Source: Nitrospira sp. (lineage in GTDB: Bacteria; Nitrospirota; Nitrospiria; Nitrospirales; Nitrospiraceae). From it: a stretch of DNA of 64,000 bases. The notes under the pieces were generated by a model. That model was not told the origin of the DNA. It made no database searches and worked only from the letters and a program-made list of their open reading frames with translations. Positions 31,932-41,667 of this stretch are shown one piece after another (position 1 is the stretch's first letter; each line of letters starts with the position of its first letter). A program made the position numbers and the translations under genes. The stretch covers positions 1 through 64,000 of the forward strand of contig VGXE01000003.1 of NCBI GenBank assembly GCA_016873455.1, read 5' to 3'.

Positions 31932-34265
31932 ATGCCTGAATCTGGCCAGTCGAATGACGGATTGGGCACGGTTCCTATGATGGCTGGGTTTCCCCAAGTG
32001 GATGCGGGTGGGACGAAGGCGCGGCTGCCGGTGGGTGATCGGGAGCATGAGCCCGAGCGGAAGAAACCCCATCTTCGTCCCGTCTGGATCGTTCTGATTC
32101 TCTTGATCCCTTGTTTGGCGCTCACGTGGTACTACTCGCAGACGGCGGTGCCGGGCGGGGAGGAGAAGGGCTCGCTCCTGCCGACGACCAGCTACGCGGT
32201 GGTGCTGCTCCTGGTCAATCTCGACTTGATCGGCCTGGTCGTCCTGACCTTGCTGTTGTCACGCAACTTGATCAAGGCCTATTTCGAGCGGCGGCACCGG
32301 TTGGTCGGGGCTGGGTTTCGCACCAAACTCATCGCGGCGTTCATCGGATTCTCATTGATTCCCACCGTGCTGTTGGCGATTGTGGCGAGCGGATTTCTGA
32401 ACAAGGCGGTCGATGTGTGGTTCAGCGAGCAGATTGAACACGTGATGAAAGATTCCTCCGAGGTGGCCAGCCTTCAGCATGCGGGGCACATCGCGTTGGC
32501 GGTCAACAGTGCGCGGGCGATTGGACGGGAATTGTACCGCGAAGACCTGCTCATTCCGGAACAGCGTGACCTGCTGATTGCCGCAATGGCTCGGAAGCGC
32601 ATGGAGTATGGGGTCGCGGGAATCGAGGTCTATTCAAACAAGATGGAAACATTGACCAGGGCCCTCGATGTTTCGGTGCCTTCGAGTGTGCTGGATTTGC
32701 CGGTCAGCCAGCTCGTGCTCCAGGTCATCAATGGGAAGCAGGAGTTCACGTCGGTCCAGAAAGCGCAGTCCGGGCGTTTGGTACGGGCCGCCATTCCGGT
32801 GGTCGCCAGTGCGAAACTTGATGAGCTGGCCGGCGTTGTGGTCGTTGAAACCTATGTCTCGGAGTCGCTGTTGACCAAGATGGAAGGGATCACCCGCCAG
32901 TATACAGAATACAAACAGATCAAGGAGATGAAAAATCCGATCAAGGCCGGCGCCTACTTGGTGATCGCTATCGTGACCGTGATGATCCTCTTCAGCGCGA
33001 CATGGTTTGGGTTCTATGTGGCACGAGGTATCACGGTGCCGATTCAGCGGCTGGCGGAGGCAACAGAAGCGGTTGCGCAGGGGGATCTCACGGTGCATAT
33101 TGACGCGAAGGCCACCGATGAAATCGGGACCTTGATCGACTCCTTCAATCGCATGACACAGGATTTGCAGGGAAGCAAATCGAAGCTGGAAGAAACCAAT
33201 CTCACGCTGCAACAGACCAATGCCGAGCTCGACCGACGCCGGGCGTATATTGAAACAGTTGTGGCGACGATTGCCGCCGGTCTGCTTTCAATCGATCGAA
33301 GCGGGATGATTTCCACCTATAATCCGTCGGGAGAGCGCATCTTGGGATTGCCCGGGGACTGGTTGCGGGGGCGCTCGGCGAATGAGGTGTTCAAGGAGTT
33401 CGGCCTCGACTTGTTCCAAACGGCCTATGACCGGATGCAGGCCGACGGGCGAGATGACTTGGCCTTGGAGGGACAATTGGAGGTCCAAGGCAAGCTCATC
33501 ACGATCGGCTTGAATGGGTCGCGCATGAGGGATGAGGCGAACAAAGATCTGGGGTTTGTGCTGGTGTTTGAGGACCTGACGGAGTTGATTAAGGCGCAGA
33601 AAGTCGCGGCGTGGCAGGAGGTGGCCAGGCGCGTGGCGCACGAAATCAAGAATCCGCTGACCCCCATTCAATTGTCGGCTCAGCGGCTGCGCAAGAAGTT
33701 CTTCGAAAAATCTCCGGATCTCGACCGGGTGTTCGACGAGGCCACGAATGTCATTATCAACGAAGTCAGCAGCCTCAAGACCATGCTGGATGAGTTTACG
33801 AAATTTGCGCGGCTGCCCGCTCCTCAAATGACGCGTCAGCCGCTTCACGATGTGATGCGCGATGTGGCCGCGCTGTATCGGGCGGCGCAAAAGGATATCG
33901 AGCTCGTACTGGATCTCGATCAAGATCTGCCGCCACTCAATTTCGACCGTGAGCAGTTGAATCGGGTATTCGTCAATTTGTTCGACAATGCCATTCAGGC
34001 CATGAATCAAAAAGGCCGGCTCTGGGTGACGACGAACTATGACACGAAGCGGAAGCGAGCAGTAGTCAGAGTAGCGGACGAAGGCCCCGGTATTGCGCCG
34101 GAAGATCAGGAACGGTTGTTTGTTCCGTATTTTACCAGGAAGAAAACGGGTACCGGATTGGGGCTGGCGATTGTGCGCCGGATCATTACCGACCATGACG
34201 GCCAGATTCAGGCGGGGAATAATCATCCAAAGGGTGCGGTGTTTACATTCGATTTGCCGGTGTGA
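31932..34265 (+). CDS. ntrY: NtrY-type transmembrane sensor histidine kinase
   Basis: This 777-residue protein has membrane segments near residues 48-68, 85-110, 128-155 and 335-365. The region between the last two is probably periplasmic. A HAMP domain follows (ITVPIQRLAEATEAVAQGDL), then a PAS domain (about 435-550), HisKA with phospho-acceptor HEIKNPLTPIQLSAQRLRKK, and HATPase with NLFDNAIQAM, DEGPGIAPEDQ and TGLGLAIVRRI. NPLTPIQ is typical of NtrY. It phosphorylates the NtrX-like regulator encoded next. The usual link is to nitrogen or redox sensing; the signal here is unknown. Confidence 0.93.
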   Translation: MPESGQSNDGLGTVPMMAGFPQVDAGGTKARLPVGDREHEPERKKPHLRPVWIVLILLIPCLALTWYYSQTAVPGGEEKGSLLPTTSYAVVLLLVNLDLIGLVVLTLLLSRNLIKAYFERRHRLVGAGFRTKLIAAFIGFSLIPTVLLAIVASGFLNKAVDVWFSEQIEHVMKDSSEVASLQHAGHIALAVNSARAIGRELYREDLLIPEQRDLLIAAMARKRMEYGVAGIEVYSNKMETLTRALDVSVPSSVLDLPVSQLVLQVINGKQEFTSVQKAQSGRLVRAAIPVVASAKLDELAGVVVVETYVSESLLTKMEGITRQYTEYKQIKEMKNPIKAGAYLVIAIVTVMILFSATWFGFYVARGITVPIQRLAEATEAVAQGDLTVHIDAKATDEIGTLIDSFNRMTQDLQGSKSKLEETNLTLQQTNAELDRRRAYIETVVATIAAGLLSIDRSGMISTYNPSGERILGLPGDWLRGRSANEVFKEFGLDLFQTAYDRMQADGRDDLALEGQLEVQGKLITIGLNGSRMRDEANKDLGFVLVFEDLTELIKAQKVAAWQEVARRVAHEIKNPLTPIQLSAQRLRKKFFEKSPDLDRVFDEATNVIINEVSSLKTMLDEFTKFARLPAPQMTRQPLHDVMRDVAALYRAAQKDIELVLDLDQDLPPLNFDREQLNRVFVNLFDNAIQAMNQKGRLWVTTNYDTKRKRAVVRVADEGPGIAPEDQERLFVPYFTRKKTGTGLGLAIVRRIITDHDGQIQAGNNHPKGAVFTFDLPV

Positions 34266-34268
34266 AGA

Positions 34269-34357
34269 ACTGGCTGACTAGCCTGCAGGCTGGCAGGCTG
34301 ACAGAGCCGCAGACGGGCTGTCATGTCAGCGTGGCTCTTGCTAACTTGTCAGCTTAC
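34269..34357. repeat. Palindromic word-repeat spacer, site F
   Basis: The 5' arm (34269-34304) is built from GGCTGACTAG/GCAGGCTGGC/AGGCTGACAG words. The 3' arm (34325-34357) carries the complementary GTCAGC/TTGTCAGC words. It starts 4 nt after the ntrY stop and ends 16 nt before the ntrX ATG, so it is transcribed within the operon. Confidence 0.7.
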
Positions 34358-34373
34358 TACGTTGAGGAGAATC

Positions 34374-35765
34374 ATGTCGGCATCGATTCTAGTCGTGGAT
34401 GATGAGGAGGCGATCCGCACCTCGCTGCGCAGCATTCTAGAAGATGAGGGGTATCAGGTGGCGGTGGCATCCAGTGGACACGATGCGCTGAAGATGTGCG
34501 GGAGCGATCCGCCGGATTTGATGATGTTGGATATTTGGATGCCGGAGCTGGATGGCTTGGAGACGCTCCGCCGAGTGAAAGAGTTTGTGCCGGCGACGCA
34601 AGTCATGATGATGTCAGGTCATGGGTCGATCGAGACGGCGGTGAAGGCCATCAAGTTCGGGGCCTACGACTACATCGAGAAGCCGTTGTCGCTCGAAAAC
34701 GTGACCCTTCGGGTCAAACACGCTTTGGCACAGTATCGGTTGGAGCAGGAGAATCGGACTCTGCGGACCAAGGTGCAACAAAAGTTCGAGCTCGTTGGCC
34801 AGTCGCCGGCGATGCAGCAGATGCGGCAGTTGATCGAGACCGCCGGTCCTACGAACAGCCGTGTGCTGATCGGAGGTGAAAACGGAACCGGGAAAGAGCT
34901 GGTGGCTCGCGCCATCCACATGCACAGCTCCAGGGCGGAGCATCCCTTTGTGGCCGTCAATTGTGCCGCGATTCCAGAAACTCTGATTGAAAGCGAATTA
35001 TTCGGCCATGAGAAGGGGTCGTTTACCGGTGCCACCGCGATGAAACGGGGACAATTTGAGCAGGCGGATGGAGGCACGCTCTTTCTCGATGAAATCGGCG
35101 ATATGAGCCTCAGTACGCAGGCCAAGGTGTTGCGGGCATTGCAGGAACAACAGTTCACGCGAGTCGGCGGGACCAAATTGATGAAGGTGGACGTGCGAGT
35201 GCTGGCTGCATCGAACAAAGACTTGGAAAAAGAAATCGGCAGGGGACAATTTCGCGAAGACCTGTTCTACCGCCTCAATGTCGTGCCGATCGTGGTTCCG
35301 CCGTTGAGGGAGCGGCGGGAGGATATCCCGGCGTTGGTGACGCATTTCATGAAACTGCATGTCCACGAGCAGGGGTTGCGGATGAAGGAGATCTCGGTGG
35401 AAGCGATGGCGGTGTTGCAACAGTATGAATGGCCGGGGAACATCAGGGAACTGCGGAACCTGATCGAACGATTGATGATTATGGTGCCGGGTCCGGTGAT
35501 CGATGGCTCACAGGCGGCGATGGCGCTGCAAGGCCGCACGGCAGGGCCTGCCACTGTTGGGCCTCCGTCCACGACGCCGCTTTTGGCGAAATCCTATGAT
35601 TCGCTCAGAGATGCGAGAAATGCGTTTGAAAAGGACTACATCAGCCGAAAATTGCGTGATCACCATTGGAATATTTCGCGAACCGCCGAGGATTTGAAGA
35701 TCGAGCGCAGCCACTTGCACCGGAAAATCAAGTTGCTGGATGTGGAGATGCGGCCGGAGGGATGA
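34374..35765 (+). CDS. ntrX: NtrX/NtrC-type sigma-54 response regulator
   Basis: This 463-residue protein has a receiver domain (residues 1-120, ASILVVDDEEAI, acceptor Asp in MMLDIWMPELDG). An AAA+ sigma-54 interaction domain follows (about 145-380) with Walker A GENGTGKE, the loop ELFGHEKGSFTGA (the usual GAFTGA has Ser in place of the first Ala), Walker B GGTLFLDEIGD and R-finger region. A Fis-type helix-turn-helix ends it (WNISRTAEDLKIERSHLHRKI). It activates sigma-54 promoters when phosphorylated by NtrY. GAGGAG lies 4 nt before the ATG at 34374. Confidence 0.93.
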   Translation: MSASILVVDDEEAIRTSLRSILEDEGYQVAVASSGHDALKMCGSDPPDLMMLDIWMPELDGLETLRRVKEFVPATQVMMMSGHGSIETAVKAIKFGAYDYIEKPLSLENVTLRVKHALAQYRLEQENRTLRTKVQQKFELVGQSPAMQQMRQLIETAGPTNSRVLIGGENGTGKELVARAIHMHSSRAEHPFVAVNCAAIPETLIESELFGHEKGSFTGATAMKRGQFEQADGGTLFLDEIGDMSLSTQAKVLRALQEQQFTRVGGTKLMKVDVRVLAASNKDLEKEIGRGQFREDLFYRLNVVPIVVPPLRERREDIPALVTHFMKLHVHEQGLRMKEISVEAMAVLQQYEWPGNIRELRNLIERLMIMVPGPVIDGSQAAMALQGRTAGPATVGPPSTTPLLAKSYDSLRDARNAFEKDYISRKLRDHHWNISRTAEDLKIERSHLHRKIKLLDVEMRPEG

Positions 35766-35770
35766 GAAAG

Positions 35771-35945
35771 GCAGGGCGGCAGGTCTCCAGCTTTCGCACG
35801 ACCGAAGCGCTGTCGTGGTGCTTCGAGGAGTGGAAGCCTTCGGAAATTCCCTCGGTGACTCGGTCAGTTTCCGCTTTCCTTCTCCTCGAAGCAACGACAG
35901 CTGGGAAGCTTCGTTCGTGCAGTCAGCCTGGAGACCAGCCACCCT
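35771..35945. repeat. Long imperfect hairpin between ntrX and purM
   Basis: Successive blocks of the 5' half pair with blocks of the 3' half in mirror order: GGTCTCCAG (35782-35790) with CTGGAGACC; GCACGACCGAAGC with its near-complement around 35909-35920; CTGTCGTGGTGCTTCGAGGAG (split here) with its complement around 35882-35900; and GGAAGC/CGGAAA with TTTCCG/CTTTCC. The loop is near 35850-35866. Open frames cross it on both strands, but none has a ribosome binding site. It may be a structured RNA, a terminator or a small mobile palindrome. Confidence 0.6.
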
Positions 35946-36052
35946 GGCCGAGAGGAAAGCGGAACGGTGCGCGGTGGATGCGCGCAGTGAGAAACGGCCC
36001 GCCACCCCGTATTGTGAAAAGAGAAGTAGAGTTGGATAATCCGCTCGCTCCG

Positions 36053-36082
36053 TTGACCCTTGCTACAACCCTCCTCTAAGAT
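36053..36082 (+). promoter_or_regulatory. Promoter placing purM ATG at about +3
   Basis: TTGACC (36053-36058), 18 bp and TAAGAT (36077-36082) are followed by 9 nt and the purM ATG. No Shine-Dalgarno fits between them, which predicts a leaderless or nearly leaderless mRNA. Confidence 0.6.
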
Positions 36083-36091
36083 AGCGCCCCC

Positions 36092-37129
36092 ATGACAACC
36101 TATCGTGAAGCTGGAGTGGATATCGAGGCGGGCGACGAGTTTGTCGACCGTATCAAGCCGCTTGTCCGTTCGACGTTCCGTCCAGAAGTGCTCACCGATC
36201 TGGGTGGATTCGGCGGGCTGTTCGGACTGCGGTCCGATAAGTACAAAGAGCCGGTGTTGGTGTCCGGTACGGACGGGGTTGGGACCAAACTGAAGATCGC
36301 CTTCATGATGGATCGCCATGACACAGTCGGTATCGATCTTGTTGCCATGTGTGTCAATGATATCGCCGTGAGCGGTGCCGAGCCGTTGTTTTTTCTGGAC
36401 TACTTTGCGACAGGCAAACTGTCCGTGGCGAAGGCGCAGGAAGTCGTGAAAGGCATCGCCGAGGGCTGCCGCCAAGCGGGATGTGCCTTGATCGGCGGAG
36501 AAACGGCGGAGATGCCGTCGATGTACGCAGAGGGCGAGTATGACCTGGCTGGGTTTGCGGTCGGGGTGGTTGAGAAGGCCAGAATCATCGATGGCAAATC
36601 CATTAAGGTCGGTGACGCGATCATCGGGCTGGCGTCGACGGGATTGCACAGTAACGGCTATTCGCTGGCTCGCCGTGTGTTGTTTGACCAGGCGAAGTTG
36701 TCGACGGAGAGTCGGCTTCCTGAACTCGATCGCTCGTTAGGCGAGGTGCTGCTCGCACCGACCAGAATCTACGCGAAGCAGATCCTGTCACTCATTCAGG
36801 AATGCCCCATCAAGGGGATCGCGCATATTACGGGGGGAGGGATTACGGAAAACCTTCCACGCGTATTTCCGGAAGGGGTGGGAGCCAACATCCGCCGCAC
36901 GGCGTGGCCGATGCCGCCGATCTTTGACGTGATGAGTCGCTTGGGGAAGGTGAGCCGTGAAGAAATGTATCGCGTGTTTAACATGGGAATTGGATTGATT
37001 CTGGTGGTGCCGCCAGACTCGGTGTCCTCTGTGCTTGTCAAAATCGCCGCGCTGGGGGAACGAGGGTGGCTGATTGGGGAGATGGTGTCTTCGGCGGGAA
37101 AAGAGCCCGAGGTGCAGTATGTCGACTGA
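36092..37129 (+). CDS. purM: Phosphoribosylformylglycinamidine cyclo-ligase
   Basis: This 345-residue protein has the AIR synthetase motifs [26 protein letters not shown] and [16 protein letters not shown]. The ATP/metal motif [27 protein letters not shown] and the closing [14 protein letters not shown] are also present. It makes aminoimidazole ribonucleotide in purine synthesis (step 5). It overlaps purN by 11 bp, giving a two-gene purine operon. A promoter lies directly before the ATG. Confidence 0.97.
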   Translation: MTTYREAGVDIEAGDEFVDRIKPLVRSTFRPEVLTDLGGFGGLFGLRSDKYKEPVLVSGTDGVGTKLKIAFMMDRHDTVGIDLVAMCVNDIAVSGAEPLFFLDYFATGKLSVAKAQEVVKGIAEGCRQAGCALIGGETAEMPSMYAEGEYDLAGFAVGVVEKARIIDGKSIKVGDAIIGLASTGLHSNGYSLARRVLFDQAKLSTESRLPELDRSLGEVLLAPTRIYAKQILSLIQECPIKGIAHITGGGITENLPRVFPEGVGANIRRTAWPMPPIFDVMSRLGKVSREEMYRVFNMGIGLILVVPPDSVSSVLVKIAALGERGWLIGEMVSSAGKEPEVQYVD

Positions 37130-37793
37130 TCGGGCGACGCCGCTCCGTGTCGCGGTACTGGCTTCGGGCCGTGGATCAAACTTGCAGGCGATCATTGATG
37201 CGATTGCGGCGGGGCAGATCCAGGCGAACATAGTCGCTGTCATCAGCAATAAGCGAGATGCGCCGGCATTGGAGCGGGCGCGTGCGCATGGATTGCCGGA
37301 TCTCTTCCTCGATCCGAAACCATTCGCCGGACGCCCCGATAGCCGCGAGGCCTATGACCGAGCCATACTGGAAGTTCTGGAACAACGCCAAGTTGAATTG
37401 GTATTGCTCGCTGGATACATGAAGATCGTGACGGGCGTGCTCGTGAATGCCTATGCCAATCGGATGATGAATATTCATCCGTCCCTCTTACCGTCGTTTC
37501 CAGGGTTAGATGTGCAGAAGAAAGCGATCGACTGGGGGTGCAAGCTGGCCGGTTGCACGGTGCATTTCGTGACGGAAGGGGTGGACGAAGGGCCGATTAT
37601 CCTCCAAGCAGCGGTCCCGATTCTTGACGATGATACGCCTGACGCCCTCGCGGCGAGAATTCTTGTACAAGAACACAAGATTTTCCCCCGTGCCGTGCAA
37701 CTCTTCGCCGAACGCCGCCTCCGTGTCGAAGGCCGCCGCGTCGTCATCGACGGTGCCAAGCCTCACGGCGAGGCGGTCATCAGTGCATCCTAA
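37119..37793 (+). CDS. purN: Phosphoribosylglycinamide formyltransferase
   Basis: This 224-residue protein opens [20 protein letters not shown]. It has the formyl-THF site [25 protein letters not shown] with catalytic Asn/His, and [15 protein letters not shown] with the catalytic aspartate. It transfers formyl from 10-formyl-THF to GAR in purine synthesis (step 3). The ATG at 37119 lies inside the end of purM, so translation is coupled. The length is close to the family's usual 190-220. Confidence 0.96.
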   Translation: MSTDRATPLRVAVLASGRGSNLQAIIDAIAAGQIQANIVAVISNKRDAPALERARAHGLPDLFLDPKPFAGRPDSREAYDRAILEVLEQRQVELVLLAGYMKIVTGVLVNAYANRMMNIHPSLLPSFPGLDVQKKAIDWGCKLAGCTVHFVTEGVDEGPIILQAAVPILDDDTPDALAARILVQEHKIFPRAVQLFAERRLRVEGRRVVIDGAKPHGEAVISAS

Positions 37794-37809
37794 CGGCCGG
37801 TATCGTTCG

Positions 37810-38703
37810 TTAGACGGCTCCAAGCGCGGCAGTTAATGCGTGGATCGTCAACGGTGCGTTCCCTTCAGACCGATTGTTCACCAGCACGTAGGCTTTGCGG
37901 TTCTCCATCACGGCTTGTTGTAGCAAGCGCACGGTATCTTTTCTCATTTCGGGTAACTCGCCCACAATCTTGTTGTATGGTGCGGCCCGTTTCTTTGCCG
38001 TCTCATAGGCCATGTTTAGGGGAGTCAGCAGTCGGAATACTGTAAACGGTGCCGTGAATCGTTCCATCCGCCGATGTTGCTCCGCCAGCGGCGGCATCCA
38101 TGACCAATGGTTGTAGACATGCGCGACGCGGTGGTTCTCCAAGACCTTGCGATACTCAGCGCCAAGCAGTGATGCGTTTCGAATTTCCACGGCATAGCGA
38201 AAGTCTGTTGGTAGTTGACCGAAGAAGGCATCGAGGCGATTGCAAAACTCCTGTGAGGGGATGCTGTGCTGTTGGAATTCGAACAGAAACGGGCCGGCGT
38301 GAGGCTTGAACTGGACTTCACGGTAGGGGGTCAATACGAGTTCGTTGAATAGTGCCGCGTCAAGGAAACGGGGATTCGATTGCCCGGCTTTGAGACCGTA
38401 GCGCGCATGCTTCGCAAAAGTGGGAATGGTGATGTCTTCCCAGACCTTGCTACACATCTCAAAGTCTTCTGGGATTTGCTGCAGGTAGCGGCGTAGCTGA
38501 CCCGCGGTCGGTGGCCGGTAGAACGATGAGTCGTTTCCGACTGTGCGAAAGAGCGGTTCACCGTTGGACAGATACTGGCAGTACTCGACCAAACATTCCC
38601 GTGCGAAGGCTGTCTTCGAGTAGGGCTTCTTGTAGATCTGCCCTTGCCAGCCTTCGTAGGTCCACGTGGAAGTGCCGAATCGAACCAGCGGAGAGAACGT
38701 CAT
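37810..38703 (-). CDS. DUF72 family protein (YecE-like)
   Basis: This 297-residue TIM-barrel-like protein has DUF72 features. These are VRFGTSTWTYEGWQGQIY at the start, LSNGEPLFRTVGNDSSFYRPP, FEMCSKVWEDIT and the closing KAYVLVNNRSEGNAPLTIHAL. The function of the family is not established; it is often found next to DNA-repair or helicase genes. It is convergent with purN and its 5' end faces the tRNA promoter. No Shine-Dalgarno is obvious. Confidence 0.85.
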   Translation of the reverse strand: MTFSPLVRFGTSTWTYEGWQGQIYKKPYSKTAFARECLVEYCQYLSNGEPLFRTVGNDSSFYRPPTAGQLRRYLQQIPEDFEMCSKVWEDITIPTFAKHARYGLKAGQSNPRFLDAALFNELVLTPYREVQFKPHAGPFLFEFQQHSIPSQEFCNRLDAFFGQLPTDFRYAVEIRNASLLGAEYRKVLENHRVAHVYNHWSWMPPLAEQHRRMERFTAPFTVFRLLTPLNMAYETAKKRAAPYNKIVGELPEMRKDTVRLLQQAVMENRKAYVLVNNRSEGNAPLTIHALTAALGAV

Positions 38704-38792
38704 AGACAGGGAGTGTACGAGGATCAGGACACTTCCTCAATGCGGCAACGAAGTTTTATCAACTTGCGGTAGCGACGCACGAATGGGTTGTG

Positions 38793-38798
38793 TATAAT
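38793..38798 (+). promoter_or_regulatory. -10 box for the tRNA gene
   Basis: A perfect TATAAT lies 49 nt before the tRNA. No good -35 is seen at 16-19 bp, so only the -10 is called. Confidence 0.4.
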
Positions 38799-38847
38799 GC
38801 AGCCGCTCAAGGGTACGACCCTTTGAACTCAGTACTACAGGCCCGGT

Positions 38848-38923
38848 GGGGGGCTAGCTCAGTTGGGAGAGCACTACGTTCGCAACGTAGGGGTCGCGGG
38901 TTCAACTCCCGTGCCCTCCACCA
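38848..38923 (+). tRNA. tRNA-Ala(CGC)
   Basis: A 76-nt cloverleaf with encoded CCA. The acceptor GGGGGGC pairs with GCCCTCC and contains the alanine identity pair G3-U70. The D arm is GCTC/GAGC, the anticodon stem CTACG/CGTAG with loop TTCGCAA (anticodon CGC) and the T arm GCGGG/CCCGT around TTCAACT. It reads the alanine codon GCG. Confidence 0.97.
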
Positions 38924-39004
38924 AACCGTATCTCGCGCTTGCCCTCGGTTCTCCAAACGAAGCCGTATTTCCGAAATGGCCGGTAGATATCCTGGTGGCG
39001 GGTG

Positions 39005-39328
39005 CTATCGGTATTCCACCTGAAGGCGCGCGAGGAAATCTTCGAGCTGTGCGACGCATTGTTCAGCTGTGGTGTGGTCATGCTGGATGGCCGCTTGTTC
39101 CATGGCATTGCCGATCTCGCTGATTCGATCGAATCCGTACCCTCCGCCGTCGCCTTTCATTCGATGTCCCAGGATCTCGATGGTCGAAAAATTCGCGCTG
39201 CTCAGCGCCTGACGTAGCGTCTGGATATCTTTCTTCCGGTTGGACAAAAAAGTGGGCACGATGGTTTCAAAATCACGGTCAATGTGCACGGTGATCCGTT
39301 CGGCTGATTCTGGATGTGACATGGGCAT
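39005..39328 (-). CDS. Hpt phosphotransfer protein
   Basis: This 107-residue helical-bundle protein has the Hpt motif ILGHRMKGDGGGYGFDRIS, with the phospho-histidine at about residue 55. It sits 2 nt behind the hybrid kinase gene, so it is the natural relay between that kinase's receivers and a downstream response regulator. The ATG at 39328 has no Shine-Dalgarno; translation is probably coupled to the kinase stop. A second ATG at 39322 is an alternative. Confidence 0.92.
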   Translation of the reverse strand: MPMSHPESAERITVHIDRDFETIVPTFLSNRKKDIQTLRQALSSANFSTIEILGHRMKGDGGGYGFDRISEIGNAMEQAAIQHDHTTAEQCVAQLEDFLARLQVEYR

Positions 39329-39330
39329 GG

Positions 39331-41622
39331 TCAGGCTGCCTGTTTGGTATGTGTGTGCAGGATTTCCAGCAGCGTCGACTTCTTAACGGGCTTGGTGATG
39401 TGGGCGGTGCAACCGGCCTGAAACATTTTGGCAGCTTCTTCCTTGAGCGCAAATGCCGTCAACGCAATGATCGGGGTGGGTGGGCGGTTATGGTCACGTT
39501 CCCACTGACGTATCGCTTTCGTCGCGCCATATCCATCCATGATGGGCATCTGCATATCCATCAATACGATGTCATACCGGTTTTGCTTAAATTGTTCGAA
39601 TCCTGCCGCGCCGTTGTCGGTGACGTCGAGGCTATGATTGGTCTGTTGAAGATAGGCACGAATCAACAGTTGGTTGTCTGGAGAATCCTCGACGAGCAGG
39701 ACGAGGAGCCTGTCATTGGTCTGGGAGAGTGCTGGCTCCATTGTGGTGGCTGGTTTAGGCAGAGAGGTCTTGGTCCCTTTAGCCCGGTGCAACGCGATAC
39801 CGATGGTCTCCATTAAGTCTGACTTTCGAATCGGCTTGACCAGGTAACCACCCAACTTCAAATCATACGTGTGGGCGATGTCGTCGGCCCAGTGATGCGA
39901 AGTCAGCATGATCGTCACAGGTTGTTCTGGCATCGATGAGCCATTCACCCGCTCGATGACCTGAAACCCACTCATGCCCGGCATCTGGGCATCGAGCAAC
40001 AAGAGCTTGTAGGGAGTGTTGAGTTCGCCTGCACGAAACAGTTCGTCGAGGGCGGCGGCTCCATCAGTCGCTTCAGTGACTGATGCGCCGCACGCTTCCA
40101 GACTTTCTCGGAGTATGACGCGATTGAGCGGATGATCGTCCACAATGAGGGTGCGAACACCAGTTAGGTTGATGTCGGAGTCGATGATGTGCGTGTCGGG
40201 GGGCGGCTGTACCTGGAACGCAACAGAACAGAAAAATGTGCTTCCTTTACCCACAGCACTTTCCACCCAGATTCGTCCATTCATGCGCTCGGCGAGCTGC
40301 TTGGAGATTGCTAGGCCGAGCCCTGTTCCCCCATATCGCCGTGTGGTTGAGTTCTGGGCTTGAGCGAATCGATCAAAAATCGCATCGAGACGATCAGCGG
40401 GAATGCCGATGCCGGTGTCGCTGACGGAGAACCGGATCGTCCCGGGCGTACGGGAGGCTTCGTCATTTGTAACAAGGACGACAACGGATCCCTCCTCGGT
40501 GAATTTCAATGCATTCCCGATCAAATTGATGAAAATTTGTGTCAGCCTTGTCGGGTCCCCGATGAGGAATGTCGGGACGTCGGGAGCGATATGGCACACG
40601 AGTTCTAGGCCTTGTTCATCGGCCCGCATCGCCAGCATCTGTAAGACCTTGTCGATGACTTCGGTGAGATCAAATTCAATGGCTTCAAGTTCCAGGCGGC
40701 CGGCTTCGATCTTTGAGAGATCAAGGATGTCGTTGACTAAGCCCAGCAGCGTGCTGCCCGCTCGCCGGAAAATTCGGAGATATTTTCGTTGCTCGGCTGT
40801 GAGAGGGGTTTCCCACAGGAGATCGGCCATGCCGATGATGGCGTTCATCGGCGTCCGAATCTCATGGCTCATGCTGCTCAAGAATTCGCTCTTGGCACGA
40901 TTCGCCACCTCCGCCGCGTCTTTCGCTTGGCGCAAGGCCAGTTCTCCTTCGAGCCGTTCTGCTGCGCCCAGCGCCAGAGTCGCCATGGTTGCCAGGGAAC
41001 TCGCAACCTGTTCTTCATAGATCGTCCATTGGCGGGGTTTGCCGGTATGCTCTAGGCAGAGGACGCCGACAATGTTGCCTTTTTGTCTGATGGGAGCATC
41101 CAGCAAGGCTCCAATATTAAAAGGAGTGAGGTAGGAGCGGGTAAACTCCTTGGTCCGAAAGTCCTTCGCTGAATCGTGTGCTGCAATGGCCCGTGCCTCG
41201 GTGAGGAGCGATTTGAAGTATGTTGGGTAGTCGGCCGACCGAAGCGTCTTATCAGCGCTGTGACGTCGTGGTGAAAATTCGAAGAGATCTGCAAGCGTAA
41301 GGGAATCATGGTTCTCGGTGAAGAGCCAGACGCTGGCTCGCTCCACGCGCAATAACCGGCAGCTCGCCTCGGTGATAGCTTGGAATGCGGGGAGGAGTGT
41401 GCCGCTGGTCAGGGCCTCGCTCTGAGCTAATTGCCAGAGCATTTCCTGGGATTGTTCCAACAGCTCAGTCACGTGTTGTTTGACTGAAGCGGTCGACGCT
41501 GCAGGGCGTACTCGCGCAGGCGAGGTGAGGGATTTGTTCAGTCGTGAGCCGGGCTGCTTGGCCGAAGAGTGTGCCGTCGTGGTTTGTTTTCGAGTAGGTC
41601 TATCATGAGGGCGGCGTGGCAT
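39331..41622 (-). CDS. Soluble hybrid histidine kinase: GAF, HisKA, HATPase, two receivers
   Basis: This 763-residue protein has a disordered basic start and a GAF domain (about 60-225, [19 protein letters not shown] to [14 protein letters not shown]). HisKA has the acceptor His253 in [18 protein letters not shown], and HATPase has [25 protein letters not shown] and [13 protein letters not shown]. Receiver 1 has [13 protein letters not shown] and receiver 2 has [13 protein letters not shown]. There is no membrane segment, so it senses an internal signal through GAF. It forms a phosphorelay with the Hpt protein encoded next and perhaps the two receiver proteins just upstream. Confidence 0.95.
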   Translation of the reverse strand: MPRRPHDRPTRKQTTTAHSSAKQPGSRLNKSLTSPARVRPAASTASVKQHVTELLEQSQEMLWQLAQSEALTSGTLLPAFQAITEASCRLLRVERASVWLFTENHDSLTLADLFEFSPRRHSADKTLRSADYPTYFKSLLTEARAIAAHDSAKDFRTKEFTRSYLTPFNIGALLDAPIRQKGNIVGVLCLEHTGKPRQWTIYEEQVASSLATMATLALGAAERLEGELALRQAKDAAEVANRAKSEFLSSMSHEIRTPMNAIIGMADLLWETPLTAEQRKYLRIFRRAGSTLLGLVNDILDLSKIEAGRLELEAIEFDLTEVIDKVLQMLAMRADEQGLELVCHIAPDVPTFLIGDPTRLTQIFINLIGNALKFTEEGSVVVLVTNDEASRTPGTIRFSVSDTGIGIPADRLDAIFDRFAQAQNSTTRRYGGTGLGLAISKQLAERMNGRIWVESAVGKGSTFFCSVAFQVQPPPDTHIIDSDINLTGVRTLIVDDHPLNRVILRESLEACGASVTEATDGAAALDELFRAGELNTPYKLLLLDAQMPGMSGFQVIERVNGSSMPEQPVTIMLTSHHWADDIAHTYDLKLGGYLVKPIRKSDLMETIGIALHRAKGTKTSLPKPATTMEPALSQTNDRLLVLLVEDSPDNQLLIRAYLQQTNHSLDVTDNGAAGFEQFKQNRYDIVLMDMQMPIMDGYGATKAIRQWERDHNRPPTPIIALTAFALKEEAAKMFQAGCTAHITKPVKKSTLLEILHTHTKQAA

Positions 41623-41667
41623 CGTTGTGCGTAGATAATGGCGGAGTACTGTCGAATGGCACCTGGT

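Noticed and set aside
35762-36079. Open frames over the ntrX-purM gap on both strands, including a 137-codon plus frame
   Set aside because: They lie over the long hairpin, lack a ribosome binding site and one runs into the purM start; the pairing pattern explains the openness better than coding.
38924-39004. Second tRNA or terminator after tRNA-Ala
   Set aside because: No cloverleaf and no stem with T-run found.
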